A DNA stretch of 64,000 nucleotides, from positions 496,001 through 560,000 of the forward strand of contig NZ_JACCFF010000001.1 in the NCBI RefSeq assembly GCF_013449725.1, read 5' to 3'. This stretch comes from Mycobacteroides sp. LB1. Its GTDB lineage: Bacteria > Actinomycetota > Actinomycetes > Mycobacteriales > Mycobacteriaceae. Made by a program: the position numbers and the translations under genes. Each line of letters starts with the position of its first letter. Position 1 is the first letter of the stretch. Below, piece by piece: positions 16,507 to 24,697 of this stretch. Below the pieces are notes generated by a model, which did no database searches, was not told the origin of the DNA, and saw only the letters and a program-made list of their open reading frames with translations.

Positions 16507-17328
16507 ATGAATGAGGGTTGGCTAGCGGGAAAAGTCGCACTGGTGACGGGCGGCGGAACGGGTATCGGCCGAGCGGTCGTGGAGCGATTCGTCGGCGAAG
16601 GTGCCTGCGTCGGAATCATCGACCGATCAGACGATGCGGTATCCGAGCTCAATTCGTCACACCCACACCGTGTCATCGCGACGGCCGGCGATGTGCGGAG
16701 CCTCGACGATCACAGACTCGCTGTTGCGAATACGGCCGAGCGCTTCGGCAAAATCGACGTGCTCGTCACGGTGGCCGGTATCTTCGACTACTTCATCTCA
16801 TTGGAGAGCCTGCCTGATAACCAGATTGACAGGGCATTTGAAGAGCTGTTCGACATCAACGTCAAGGGCTCCATGCTCGCGGTCAAGGCCGCCCTTCCGG
16901 CACTCAAGGAGACCGGAGGCAATGTCGTGCTGACCATCTCCAACGCCGGGTACCTACCAGGTGGCGGCGGTCCGCTCTACACAGCATCGAAGTTCGCGGT
17001 CCGTGGGCTGCTCGCACAGCTTTCCTTCGAGCTGGCTCCTCATATCCGGGTGAATGCTGTGGCACCCGGGGGCACTGTCACCCCGCTACGCGGCATCGCG
17101 GCGATCGACTCCGGCGGCCAGCGTCTTGATGACATGCCCGACCTGACGACCAAGATCCGGCAGACGAACCCACTTCAGGTGGCTTCTCAGCCGGAAGATC
17201 ACGCGTGGGCCTATGTGTACCTCGCATCCAAGGAGCGCACGGCCTCGGTAACCGGTTGTGTCATCCACTCCGATGGCGGCCTGCAGAGCCGGGGCCTCGT
17301 GCCGCTCGGCGGAGAACTAATCTCATAA
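16507..17328 (+). CDS. Short-chain dehydrogenase, probable cis-dihydrodiol dehydrogenase
   Basis: 273-residue classical SDR that would oxidise the cis-dihydrodiol made by the Rieske enzyme to a catechol with NAD+. It has the TGGGTGIG cofactor loop at residues 13-20, NAG in the TISNAGYLPGG block (with the catalytic Ser) and the YTASK active-site pair near residue 157. The C-terminal QPEDHAWAYVYLASKE and VTGCVIHSDGGLQSRG resemble BphB/HcaB-type diol dehydrogenases. ATG 16507 is preceded by GGAAGGA. It ends the Rieske operon, just before a strong terminator. Confidence 0.88.
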   Translation: MNEGWLAGKVALVTGGGTGIGRAVVERFVGEGACVGIIDRSDDAVSELNSSHPHRVIATAGDVRSLDDHRLAVANTAERFGKIDVLVTVAGIFDYFISLESLPDNQIDRAFEELFDINVKGSMLAVKAALPALKETGGNVVLTISNAGYLPGGGGPLYTASKFAVRGLLAQLSFELAPHIRVNAVAPGGTVTPLRGIAAIDSGGQRLDDMPDLTTKIRQTNPLQVASQPEDHAWAYVYLASKERTASVTGCVIHSDGGLQSRGLVPLGGELIS

Positions 17329-17340
17329 CGCCCACGACCG

Positions 17341-17375
17341 TCTAGTGCCCACGCAGATTCTGCGTGGGCACTAGA
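17341..17375. terminator. Bidirectional terminator hairpin
   Basis: A perfect 17-bp inverted repeat around one central base lies 12 bp after the dehydrogenase stop and 13 bp from the stop of the convergent lipase gene. It reads the same on both strands and so can end both transcripts. There is no clear T tract. Confidence 0.75.
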
Positions 17376-17388
17376 ACCACTCGTCCTC

Positions 17389-18684
17389 CTAGATCTCGTG
17401 ACAGTTGGACTCGGTCGGCAGACCATTGAAGCGATCGGCTATCCACTGCATACCGCGTTCGCCGTCGACGAAGTATGGAAGCAAGAAGTTGATGGCCAGC
17501 TTGTTGAAGAACGGCGGCTGTTCGTTGGTCCAGAATTGGACGTCCGCGCCCTTGGCGCACCAGTCGACCGCGAGCTGACGAGCACCCTCATAGGGAATGA
17601 AGGGGTCGTACCGGTTCGAGTTGATGAACACGGGTGCCGCCGGCTTCAACCTGCCTATCCGCTGGGCAGCGAGCACCGACCTGAGCGGGTCGGCCGCGAT
17701 GAGCTCCATGTAATCGGATGTGAAGTACTGGCTGTAATGTCGAAATGCGAACCGCATCACGGTTTCTCCAACACACTCATTCCTCGTCTGCTCCAGCAGG
17801 GTGACGCCCTTGTCGGTCAGCGTTTCCCCCATCCCGGCCGCGAGATCAGGGTAGGCACCGCCGATCGCATTGAGCAGGTATCCCAACCCGCCTGCGAAGA
17901 TGCTCCCTTCCGCGAACGGCGGGATGAGCGCCAAGTCCGCAGACGGGGCACCAGCCCAGGCACCGACTACACGTAGATCGGGTGCATAGCTCGGCGCCAG
18001 CTCAACCGCCGCAGCGGCAGCCCCGCCTCCTTGTCCGTACCCCCAAAATGCCACCGGGCCATGCGGATCCAGAGACGTCTCCGTCAGGCGCATCGCCGCG
18101 CGTGCAGCGTCGATCAACGCGTACCCCTGCGGAAGGCGCAGGAAGGGAGTAGCCGGGCCGCCCGTCCCGACGCCTTCGTAGTCGGTAACGACAACGGCGA
18201 ATCCACGAGCGACCATGGTCGCGATGAAGGTTTCCTCATAGCCGACCGTCAGGTCCGCGCCGCCGCCGTAGTGGATCCCCTGGTTGAAAAGCCTGGACGG
18301 GGCGCATTGGTCACCAATGCCGTACATGCCCGGCGCAAAGGCGATAAGGGGCCGTGGGCCCGCTCCGAGCCAAGGGTTGTCGGGCTCGAAGTACGTACCG
18401 GTAACCGCGGTGGGTGTATTGTGAATATCGGTACTGCGGTACATGATTCGTGTACCCGTCGCGACGTATCCACCCAACTGCCCTGATGGTTCGAGCACGA
18501 GCCGTGAAGGTTCGGAACGGATCATGTCGCCGGGATGGCCCGGTGGCAATGACGCAGGCGGAGCATAGAATGCTTCGTACTGGCTTTCGTCAGCACGCGC
18601 CGCCGGATACCCGGGAAGCGCCAGCATTCCGGCGAGAATCAGCGGCGCGATGAGCGCGCGCAGGAACGGACGGCATTGAGCCAT
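17389..18684 (-). CDS. Secreted lipase-family protein with lost catalytic serine
   Basis: 431-residue homologue of the secretory lipase (LIP) family. It starts at ATG 18684 after AGGTAGG and has a clear Sec signal peptide (LRALIAPLILAGMLALP, cleavage likely after AARA). The alpha/beta hydrolase body is complete, but the nucleophile elbow that should read GYSQGG or GYSGG reads GYGQGG (codon GGA, near 18040), and the segment that should hold the catalytic His (GEHITA in the homologue at 32985) reads EQPPFFNK. The acid region RYDPFIPYEG is kept. It is therefore probably an inactive pseudoenzyme or one with another chemistry. It is convergent with the Rieske operon and alone in its transcript. 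Confidence 0.82.
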   Translation of the reverse strand: MAQCRPFLRALIAPLILAGMLALPGYPAARADESQYEAFYAPPASLPPGHPGDMIRSEPSRLVLEPSGQLGGYVATGTRIMYRSTDIHNTPTAVTGTYFEPDNPWLGAGPRPLIAFAPGMYGIGDQCAPSRLFNQGIHYGGGADLTVGYEETFIATMVARGFAVVVTDYEGVGTGGPATPFLRLPQGYALIDAARAAMRLTETSLDPHGPVAFWGYGQGGGAAAAAVELAPSYAPDLRVVGAWAGAPSADLALIPPFAEGSIFAGGLGYLLNAIGGAYPDLAAGMGETLTDKGVTLLEQTRNECVGETVMRFAFRHYSQYFTSDYMELIAADPLRSVLAAQRIGRLKPAAPVFINSNRYDPFIPYEGARQLAVDWCAKGADVQFWTNEQPPFFNKLAINFLLPYFVDGERGMQWIADRFNGLPTESNCHEI

Positions 18685-19182
18685 GTACAACCTACCTGTC
18701 GTGTTCAGATTGATCGAGTTTCTGATGATCTGATTGATCCCCACCTCGCCGGGATCCGCGCGGGTGGACTAGGTCCGATACCTACAGGGCAACAACACAA
18801 TTGACTGCTCCACGACTTCGCCGGTCACCTACTGAACCCTGGACCAGGAGCGAACCTAATTTGTTCCCCATATGTTTTCGTTATCGACCCTTTCTTAAAT
18901 CGATACCAGCGATGTCGCGCTAAAGCATGCTCACAACACGGCTACCGGATCTACCTACTTGTTCCACTACACAGAACGCTGATCGATAGCTAGATTGTTC
19001 TCGAAATAGGTTGTTCCCAAACATGATTGATGACAGCCACTAGCGCTCCAGAGGAACTTCGCACGAGTCGCCCATATGAAACCGGCCGGTCCGGGCGACG
19101 GCTTCGCTAGGCCGGGTTCGTAGGCGAATCTCGGCGCGGTGGTCGTCATAGGCGCCTCCATTCTGAGGCGCAGGCGCAGTGT
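18685..19182. other. Intergenic stretch with the lipase promoter and little else
   Basis: About 500 bp without a convincing gene. The half next to the lipase gene is locally AT-rich (around 18850-18960) and contains CCCATATGTTTTCG at 18867-18880, a 14-mer repeated at 22002-22015 upstream of the aldehyde dehydrogenase gene. The other half holds the short possible gene remnant at 18967-19161, next to a decayed transporter gene. Confidence 0.5.
18967..19161 (-). pseudogene. Possible 5' fragment of a lost gene
   Basis: A 64-codon frame whose first 37 codons (from an in-frame ATG at 19149, MTTTAPRFAYEPGLAKPSPG) have normal GC-rich codon usage, after which the sequence turns AT-rich and loses coding character (SGCHQSCLGTTYF). 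This looks like the head of a truncated gene just downstream of the broken MFS gene. The family is not recognisable, and it may be chance. Confidence 0.25.
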
Positions 19183-19761
19183 CTACGCGCGGCGGCTGGT
19201 TCGCGCTGCAGACTCAGCCTCTATCTCTGTTCTTGCGATGAGGCACCACGCCAACCATCCAAGTGCGGTAATCACAAAGCCGAATCCACACGCCGCAAAC
19301 CAGCCACCTGCCTGATATGCAAATCCCGAGACGGTTGATCCGAGGAGGCCGCCGCAAAAGTAGGTCGCCATATACGCAGCCGTCACTCGGCTACGCGCTA
19401 GCGGTTGTGCGGCGTAGATGACGTGTTGATTGGGCAAGTGCACGGCTTGCACGCCCAGGTCAAAAATCAGCAGTCCCGCAATCAGTCCGATCGCTGATGG
19501 CGCACCCAAGTGGCCCGGCGAGAATTTTGCGCTGCTCTACCAGATCGCCGAGGGCGAACGATGGAGACCAGTCCCACGACATAGCCGTCCTGAGCAGCGG
19601 TGACCCAATAGCCCAGCGACGCCAACCGTAGTGCCGAATTCCCGAGCCACCACGCTCAGCAGCGGTTGAATGTAATACAAACCCGCCACCGCAACCGCTG
19701 ACGTGACACTGAGCATGAAAAGCACGACACCGAAAGGCGAATCCCGGACCCGGTCGTCCAA
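19183..19761 (-). pseudogene. Decayed MFS transporter
   Basis: Remains of a major facilitator transporter spread over different reading frames. The N-terminal piece (from 19761) has a normal first membrane helix, GVVLFMLSVTSAVAVAGLYY, followed by IQPLLSVVAREFGTT. The loop GDLVEQRKILAG then appears in another frame. From about 19509 to 19183 the last helices are readable (GLIAGLLIFDLGVQAVHLPN, YMATYFCGGLLGSTVSGFAY). The middle helices are missing, so there is an internal deletion as well as frameshifts. A full transporter would need about 1.2 kb; this is under 0.6 kb. It lies directly downstream of the HpaB-type gene, so it may once have been the uptake system for that module. Confidence 0.75.
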
Positions 19762-19781
19762 TACCTTTGCGCCGTAATCGG

Positions 19782-21257
19782 CTAGAGGAACTTCGGCATC
19801 CGAGAAACACGTGAGTTCTCGGGCTCAGCGCTCAGCAGAGGATCCACGAGCGAGTCCCCCATATGGAACTGGCCGATGGAATCGTCGAGTTGGTAGGAAC
19901 GACTAGCGGAACCCAAGTAGTACATTTCGTACAGCTCATTACGGCCGCCGAGCGCGGAACCGACAAAGTCCCACGCCGCACGGAACAACCGCACGCGTTC
20001 GCGCGCATCAAAACCGTTGGCGCCCTGCAGGTATTTATCGAGCAAGGGGCGTAACTCCGGGTTGTCGAAGGCGGCCTCCGACGGAGTGGCAAGCAGATTA
20101 TGCGAACCGAGCAACTTGATGATCTCGTTTACCCGCAGGAACCAGGTGGGCGCTGTCGGGCGAAGCGCGTAGAACGGCCGCTCGTCCGGGAACCAGACCC
20201 CATTACCCCACTCGTGCGCCCCGGCTTCCGCGGCCATCAGGATGGCGCGCGTCATTTCTGCATACGTCCACAGCTCGCCGAGCAGTTGTTTGGTACGCGG
20301 ATCCGATGCGTTGATTGCGCGACAGCATCTGCTGATCAGTTCGTAGGCGAAACGTAGCTTTGCCTCGGCCCGAATCGTGGTCTGCTGCATGATGTTGGCA
20401 GTCCAACCGCTCATCATCGCGGCATTCCACACCGCGGTGTTTCCGTCGAGGAAGACCCGATCTCGAGGAATCTCCACATCGTCGAAGATCAAGAACGCGT
20501 CCTGCTCGTCGAAGCGGCTCGAGAACGGCATGTCATACATGCTCGCCGGGGACGAAAAGCTGTCTCGGCAAATGATTTTCAATCCGGGGGTGGCCATCGG
20601 TATCGAGAAGGACACCGCGAACTTGCCCGCGTCCTTGGGCAACGGTCCGCCGGGATAGACGGCAAGTTCGTCGGAGAAGGGAGCCAATGTGCTCAGGACC
20701 ATGGCGCCGCGCACAAGGATCCCGTGTTCGGTATCGGCAACCTTGTGCAACGCCGCCTCACCGCCCACGGCAGCCAGATCGCCGAGGCCCTTGTCCACTG
20801 TCGGGCGAACTATGGTGTGAGTGAGCGCCCAGTCATTGCGAGCAAGATCGTCTTGATACCGCACGAGGTTATCGGCGTACTCCTCATTGCCATTGCTTCC
20901 CCACACGTCTGATCGGCCGGCATGACCGGCGAAACAGGCATTCAGATAGTCCGGCGAACGCCCAAGCAGGCCAACCGAATACTCTGCCGCGTGCTTCATG
21001 GCGGCATGTCGACGATCAAGATCCGCGCGTGAACGAGGTATCAGGTGACTCGCATTGATCAGTTCCCCGGTCACCGGGTGTTCGCACAAGCAGTCATCCG
21101 AGCGTTCGTGCTGAAGGTCAAAGAGGCCGGCCATCGAATCCAGCGCCCCAGCGAATCCGGGGTAATCGGTGACATCCGCTACCCGCTCACCGCCGACCCA
21201 AATCTCACGGTCGTCTCGCAGACCAGCGACATACTCTTTGCCTGTACGTGCACCCAT
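19782..21257 (-). CDS. 4-hydroxyphenylacetate 3-monooxygenase family oxygenase (HpaB type)
   Basis: 491-residue FADH2-using monooxygenase of the HpaB/acyl-CoA dehydrogenase-like fold, which hydroxylates phenols ortho to the OH. It starts at ATG 21257 with GAGGA upstream ([20 protein letters not shown]). Family blocks include [20 protein letters not shown], the IVRPTVDKG region, [17 protein letters not shown] and the C-terminal YLGSASRS. No HpaC-type flavin reductase gene is nearby, so reduced flavin must come from elsewhere. Divergent from it is a Ddn-like F420 protein. It could supply a catechol to the extradiol dioxygenase at 977, or act in an unrelated pathway. Confidence 0.9.
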   Translation of the reverse strand: MGARTGKEYVAGLRDDREIWVGGERVADVTDYPGFAGALDSMAGLFDLQHERSDDCLCEHPVTGELINASHLIPRSRADLDRRHAAMKHAAEYSVGLLGRSPDYLNACFAGHAGRSDVWGSNGNEEYADNLVRYQDDLARNDWALTHTIVRPTVDKGLGDLAAVGGEAALHKVADTEHGILVRGAMVLSTLAPFSDELAVYPGGPLPKDAGKFAVSFSIPMATPGLKIICRDSFSSPASMYDMPFSSRFDEQDAFLIFDDVEIPRDRVFLDGNTAVWNAAMMSGWTANIMQQTTIRAEAKLRFAYELISRCCRAINASDPRTKQLLGELWTYAEMTRAILMAAEAGAHEWGNGVWFPDERPFYALRPTAPTWFLRVNEIIKLLGSHNLLATPSEAAFDNPELRPLLDKYLQGANGFDARERVRLFRAAWDFVGSALGGRNELYEMYYLGSASRSYQLDDSIGQFHMGDSLVDPLLSAEPENSRVSRMPKFL

Positions 21258-21348
21258 ATCGATCCTCGCAGATTCTCTTTGCGTCCAAATAGCCTGGCGT
21301 ACTGACGATCTACAGCAGCGTATGCACCTCTCGGCCACGGCACCCACG

Positions 21349-21376
21349 CGAACGGTCCGCCAGATGGAACGGTTCG
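21349..21376. promoter_or_regulatory. Imperfect dyad in the divergent HpaB/Ddn promoter region
   Basis: CGAACGGTCC (21349-21358) and GAACGGTTCG (21367-21376) form an inverted repeat with 8 of 10 positions paired across an 8-nt spacer. It lies in the 187-bp space between the two divergent genes and may be an operator; no local regulator gene is adjacent. Confidence 0.3.
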
Positions 21377-21444
21377 ATTGCACCCATAGCGCACGCAAAG
21401 ACACTGTGATTCTGAGCTTTTGGATCATCCGCCGAGGAGGAGCG

Positions 21445-21885
21445 ATGCCACTTTCAGGAGAATATGCGCCGAGTGTCGATGACGAGGTGCGCACGCACGT
21501 CGAGCGTTACGTGGAGTCGGGTGGAATCGAAGGCGCCCAAGCGCATGACGACAAACCAGTTGTCCTGCTGACCACGGTCGGTGCCAAGACCGGGAAACTC
21601 CGGAAGACCCCGCTGATGCGAATCGAGCACCGGGGCCAGTACGCCATCGTCGCCTCATTCAGGGGCGCCTCGACCAACCCTGTCTGGTACCACAACATCA
21701 CGAAGAACCCACGCGTCGAGCTGCAAGACGGCACCGTCGCCGGAGACTTCGACGCGCAGGAAGTCTTCGGCGACGAGAAGGCCGTCTGGTGGCAGCGCGC
21801 GGTGGCGGCCCTCCCGGAGTATTCCGACTACCAGGCGAAGACCACCCGGCAGATTCCAGTCTTTGTCCTGACACCGGCGCGCTGA
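21445..21885 (+). CDS. Nitroreductase / deazaflavin (F420)-dependent oxidoreductase, Ddn family
   Basis: 146-residue protein of the Ddn-like split-barrel family that uses F420H2 in mycobacteria. The central block [26 protein letters not shown] (in two pieces: [13 protein letters not shown] and LRKTPLMRI) and [18 protein letters not shown] are family signatures. It starts at ATG 21445 behind GAGGAGG. Relatives reduce quinones or activate nitroimidazoles; the physiological substrate here is unknown. It faces away from the HpaB-type gene, and the two may share regulation. Confidence 0.88.
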   Translation: MPLSGEYAPSVDDEVRTHVERYVESGGIEGAQAHDDKPVVLLTTVGAKTGKLRKTPLMRIEHRGQYAIVASFRGASTNPVWYHNITKNPRVELQDGTVAGDFDAQEVFGDEKAVWWQRAVAALPEYSDYQAKTTRQIPVFVLTPAR

Positions 21886-22126
21886 TCGGTTCACCCGGCC
21901 ATACGTAGGTCTGGGCCAACCACCGCCATCGGATCGGAAGCGGGCCCCGCCTCGAGCAGCAACACGCTAACCGAAGGATTCACCACCGACAACTATGCAA
22001 TCCCATATGTTTTCGCTCACTGTGACGTTGGGTTTTCCGCGGGTACTCGGCTCCTTCCACCGCCGTGTTCCGACATCCGGAACGAGCGGCAGGGCCGTTC
22101 ATCCCTGGCGAACTAACGTCGTCGAG

Positions 22127-23578
22127 ATGGGTGACAGCAGGTTCATTTACATCAATGGGCAATGGGTTTCGTCAAGCGCGGACGGGAAGATCAATGTCGT
22201 ATCGCCGCACAGTGAGAAGATCATTGCGACCGTCGCGAACGGAACTACCGCCGACATCGACAAGGCGGTTGCAGCTGCGCGCAAAGCATTCGACCATGGC
22301 CCGTGGCCTCGGATGGACGTCTCAGCACGACTCGCTCTCCTCGAGCGGCTGGCCGAGCTGTACGAAGAGCACCTCGACGAGTTCGCGGAAACCATTACCG
22401 CACAGATGGGTGCTCCGATCACGCTCTCGCGGACACGTCAGGCACCCGGAGGACTCGCGTGTCTGCGCTCGACCATTGAGTTCGCACGCACGTACGAGTG
22501 GGAGCAGATCCGACCCACTGCTGAAGGCGCGCCTGCGGTAGTGCGTCGGCTACCGGTCGGAGTGGTCGGCGCGATCGCTCCATTCAATTTTCCTCAAATG
22601 CTCATCATGGCCAAGCTGGCCCCCGCACTCGCCGCCGGATGCACAGTCGTCGTGAAGCCTGCGCCCGAATGTCCGCTTGATGCATTACTGCTCGCCCACC
22701 TCGTCGACCGAGTGGGACTACCCACTGGTGTCGTGAACGTGGTCCCCGCCGACAAGACCGCCTCCGAACACCTCGTGTCTCATCCAGGGGTGGACAAGAT
22801 CGCGTTCACCGGGTCGACGGCCGCAGGCCGGGCGATAGCGTCCGCCTGCGGACGGGACATGCGGCGCTGCACCGTGGAACTCGGGGGCAAGTCGGCCGCG
22901 ATAATTCTGGAGGATGCCGATCCGGCGGCAACTGCCGAGGCACTGAGGTTTGCATCTTTCGCCAACAGCGGGCAAGGCTGTGTGAGTCAGACCCGCATCT
23001 TGGTTCCCCGGGCGACTCGGGATCGGTACCTCGATGCTCTCGCGAGAATGGTTGATTCGCTGAAGGTAGGCGACCCTTCTGATCCGGCGGTTGACGTTGG
23101 TCCAATGGTGACGCAGTCGCAGCAGAGGCGTATTGCGCAGTACATCGAACTGGGGATCGAGGAGGGGGCCACAATCGTCGTGGGGGGACCGGGTATTCCG
23201 GCGCACCTGTCCCGGGGTTGGTACGTCAGACCAACCCTCTTCTCGGACGTGAACAATCGCATGCGCATTGCGCGGGAGGAGATTTTCGGCCCGGTGGTGT
23301 GTGTGATCGACTACGAGGACCTCGACGAGGCAGTTTGTATCGCACAAGACTCTCCGTACGGGCTCGGTGGATCGGTACGGACCAACGATCGACTCCTCGG
23401 GATGTCAGTTGCCAACCGGATGCGGACCGGGATGTTTGGAGTCAACACATTCTCAATCGATTTCGGCAGCCCGTTCGGCGGATTCAAGGCGAGCGGTATC
23501 GGCCGCGAGTTCGGCCCCGAGAGTATCGATGACTACACGGAACTGCAGACGCTCTATCTCGACCCCGCGTTCGTATGA
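22127..23578 (+). CDS. NAD(P)-dependent aldehyde dehydrogenase
   Basis: 483-residue ALDH superfamily enzyme oxidising an aldehyde to its acid. It has IAPFNFPQMLIMAKLAPALA for cofactor binding, FTGSTAAGR, the general base Glu in CTVELGGKSA and the catalytic Cys in NSGQGCVSQTR. I take ATG 22127 (MGDSRFIYINGQWVSS) because the family begins there, although the frame is open to 21995. In a meta pathway such an enzyme oxidises the muconic semialdehyde and so feeds the decarboxylase branch (gene at 4391), but it is 11 kb from the ring-cleavage genes and could equally serve the HpaB or P450 modules. Confidence 0.88.
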   Translation: MGDSRFIYINGQWVSSSADGKINVVSPHSEKIIATVANGTTADIDKAVAAARKAFDHGPWPRMDVSARLALLERLAELYEEHLDEFAETITAQMGAPITLSRTRQAPGGLACLRSTIEFARTYEWEQIRPTAEGAPAVVRRLPVGVVGAIAPFNFPQMLIMAKLAPALAAGCTVVVKPAPECPLDALLLAHLVDRVGLPTGVVNVVPADKTASEHLVSHPGVDKIAFTGSTAAGRAIASACGRDMRRCTVELGGKSAAIILEDADPAATAEALRFASFANSGQGCVSQTRILVPRATRDRYLDALARMVDSLKVGDPSDPAVDVGPMVTQSQQRRIAQYIELGIEEGATIVVGGPGIPAHLSRGWYVRPTLFSDVNNRMRIAREEIFGPVVCVIDYEDLDEAVCIAQDSPYGLGGSVRTNDRLLGMSVANRMRTGMFGVNTFSIDFGSPFGGFKASGIGREFGPESIDDYTELQTLYLDPAFV

Positions 23579-23608
23579 GCCGGATACCGGTCGATGCGGA
23601 ACTCCCGC

Positions 23609-23700
23609 TCACCGTGGTGGACAGGTCTGCGCAGCCTCTCTGACGGTGTTCGTCGACCGCTCGTCGATTGAAAGGTGTTATCCGCGAATAACTTCCACGA
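23609..23700 (-). pseudogene. Remnant copy of the 3' end of the HNH nuclease gene
   Basis: This 92-bp stretch matches 27266-27357, the last 30 codons of the HNH nuclease gene, at 86 of 92 positions. Read on the minus strand it still encodes HLSIDERSTNTVREAAQTCP and the same stop, but an in-frame TAA interrupts it further upstream. Beyond 23700 similarity to the HNH gene ends abruptly. It forms a direct repeat that brackets the TetR-ferredoxin-P450 cassette. Confidence 0.85.
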
Positions 23701-23793
23701 GGCCTGACCGAGAGAGACACTCTCACCAAAGCTGTGACCGGATTCAGGAGCTAGGACATAAAGCCGCGCGCAACATGCCGGCAACGGCGCGCG

Positions 23794-24420
23794 TTACTCC
23801 GTAACTTCGCGCGCTGCCCTCAACACCGGGATGAAGTAGGTGACGGCAATATTCCTTGCCTCGTCGTCTGTCTCCGCGCGAAGAACCTTCGATGGAGCCA
23901 GCAAGAGAGTCGCGGTAATCCGCGTGATGAGCTCGGCCGCCTGCTTGGCGCCCGCTTCTGGATACCCATCCCCCATCAACCGCATGGCAAGAACGGAAAG
24001 CACTAGCTGGTAGTTGCCGTGTTCGGTCTCGAACAGTCGCACCGACATTGATTCGGCCTCATACTCCTTGAGAGCCGCAACCACCGGATTCGCCCGGCAT
24101 TCACGCATTCCAGTCACGAACACCTCGACAACCTGGTCCTCAACCTTGTCGCCCGGATCCAACAATGGCGCCAACTTGAGAAAGAACTGAAGTACCTCAC
24201 GACCGACGACCGACGACACCATGTCGTCCTTGTCGCCGCATCGGCGGTTCAGAGTCTGTCGAGAAACCTTGGCCCGCTTCGCTATATCTGCCACCGCCGC
24301 CCGACGGAACCCATGCGCAACGAACTCAGTGCGCGCGGCGTCAAGAAGCCGCTCCCGCTCATCGTCCTCCGGGGCAGCCTGCCCAGAAGACACCTGCGAC
24401 CAAATCGCGCCTAGATCCAC
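23794..24420 (-). CDS. TetR-family regulator of the P450 cassette
   Basis: 208-residue TetR regulator. The DNA-binding head runs from about residue 20 to 66 (RERLLDAARTEFVAHGF, then AVADIAKRAKVSRQTLNRRC), followed by a helical ligand-binding domain. It starts with GTG 24420. It is divergent from the ferredoxin-P450 genes across only 58 bp, in which an imperfect palindrome ACTGTTA-CAT-TTACAGT (24452-24468) is the likely operator. It probably represses itself and the P450 operon until a P450 substrate or product binds. Confidence 0.9.
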   Translation of the reverse strand: MDLGAIWSQVSSGQAAPEDDERERLLDAARTEFVAHGFRRAAVADIAKRAKVSRQTLNRRCGDKDDMVSSVVGREVLQFFLKLAPLLDPGDKVEDQVVEVFVTGMRECRANPVVAALKEYEAESMSVRLFETEHGNYQLVLSVLAMRLMGDGYPEAGAKQAAELITRITATLLLAPSKVLRAETDDEARNIAVTYFIPVLRAAREVTE

Positions 24421-24451
24421 GATCAGTCATGTTACCTCTTGACGCAGATAC

Positions 24452-24468
24452 ACTGTTACATTTACAGT
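24452..24468. promoter_or_regulatory. Probable TetR operator before the ferredoxin-P450 operon
   Basis: 17-bp dyad with 7-bp arms (one mismatch) around CAT, placed 11 bp before the ferredoxin start and 32 bp before the regulator start, so that binding would block both promoters. Confidence 0.5.
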
Positions 24469-24478
24469 CCAATGTCTC

Positions 24479-24697
24479 ATGACGGAACAACTCTTCTCGA
24501 TCACCGTCGACGGTGATGTCTGCATGGGCGCCGGCTATTGCTACGGCTCCTATCCGCTGCTGTTTACGGAGAATCCCGATGGCACGAGCGTCGCGGCGAG
24601 TACCACCAGCACCGAATTGCATGACGACGCAAATAAAGCCAGTCAGATCTGCCCGTCCGGGGCAATTGAGATCCACCACGGAAAGGACCGATCTTGA
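24479..24697 (+). CDS. [3Fe-4S]-type ferredoxin, P450 partner
   Basis: 72-residue ferredoxin. The cluster ligands are in CMGAGYC near residue 15 and in ICPSGAIEI near residue 58, the C-x5-C...C-P pattern of single-cluster ferredoxins that feed bacterial P450s. It starts at ATG 24479 and its stop overlaps the TTG start of the P450 gene by 4 bp, so the pair is made together. The reductase partner is not encoded nearby. Confidence 0.9.
   Translation: MTEQLFSITVDGDVCMGAGYCYGSYPLLFTENPDGTSVAASTTSTELHDDANKASQICPSGAIEIHHGKDRS

Noticed and set aside
23701..23793. Small stem GAGAG-AGACA-CTCTC near 23711 as a terminator
   Set aside because: Only a 5-bp stem without T tract; not strong enough to call.
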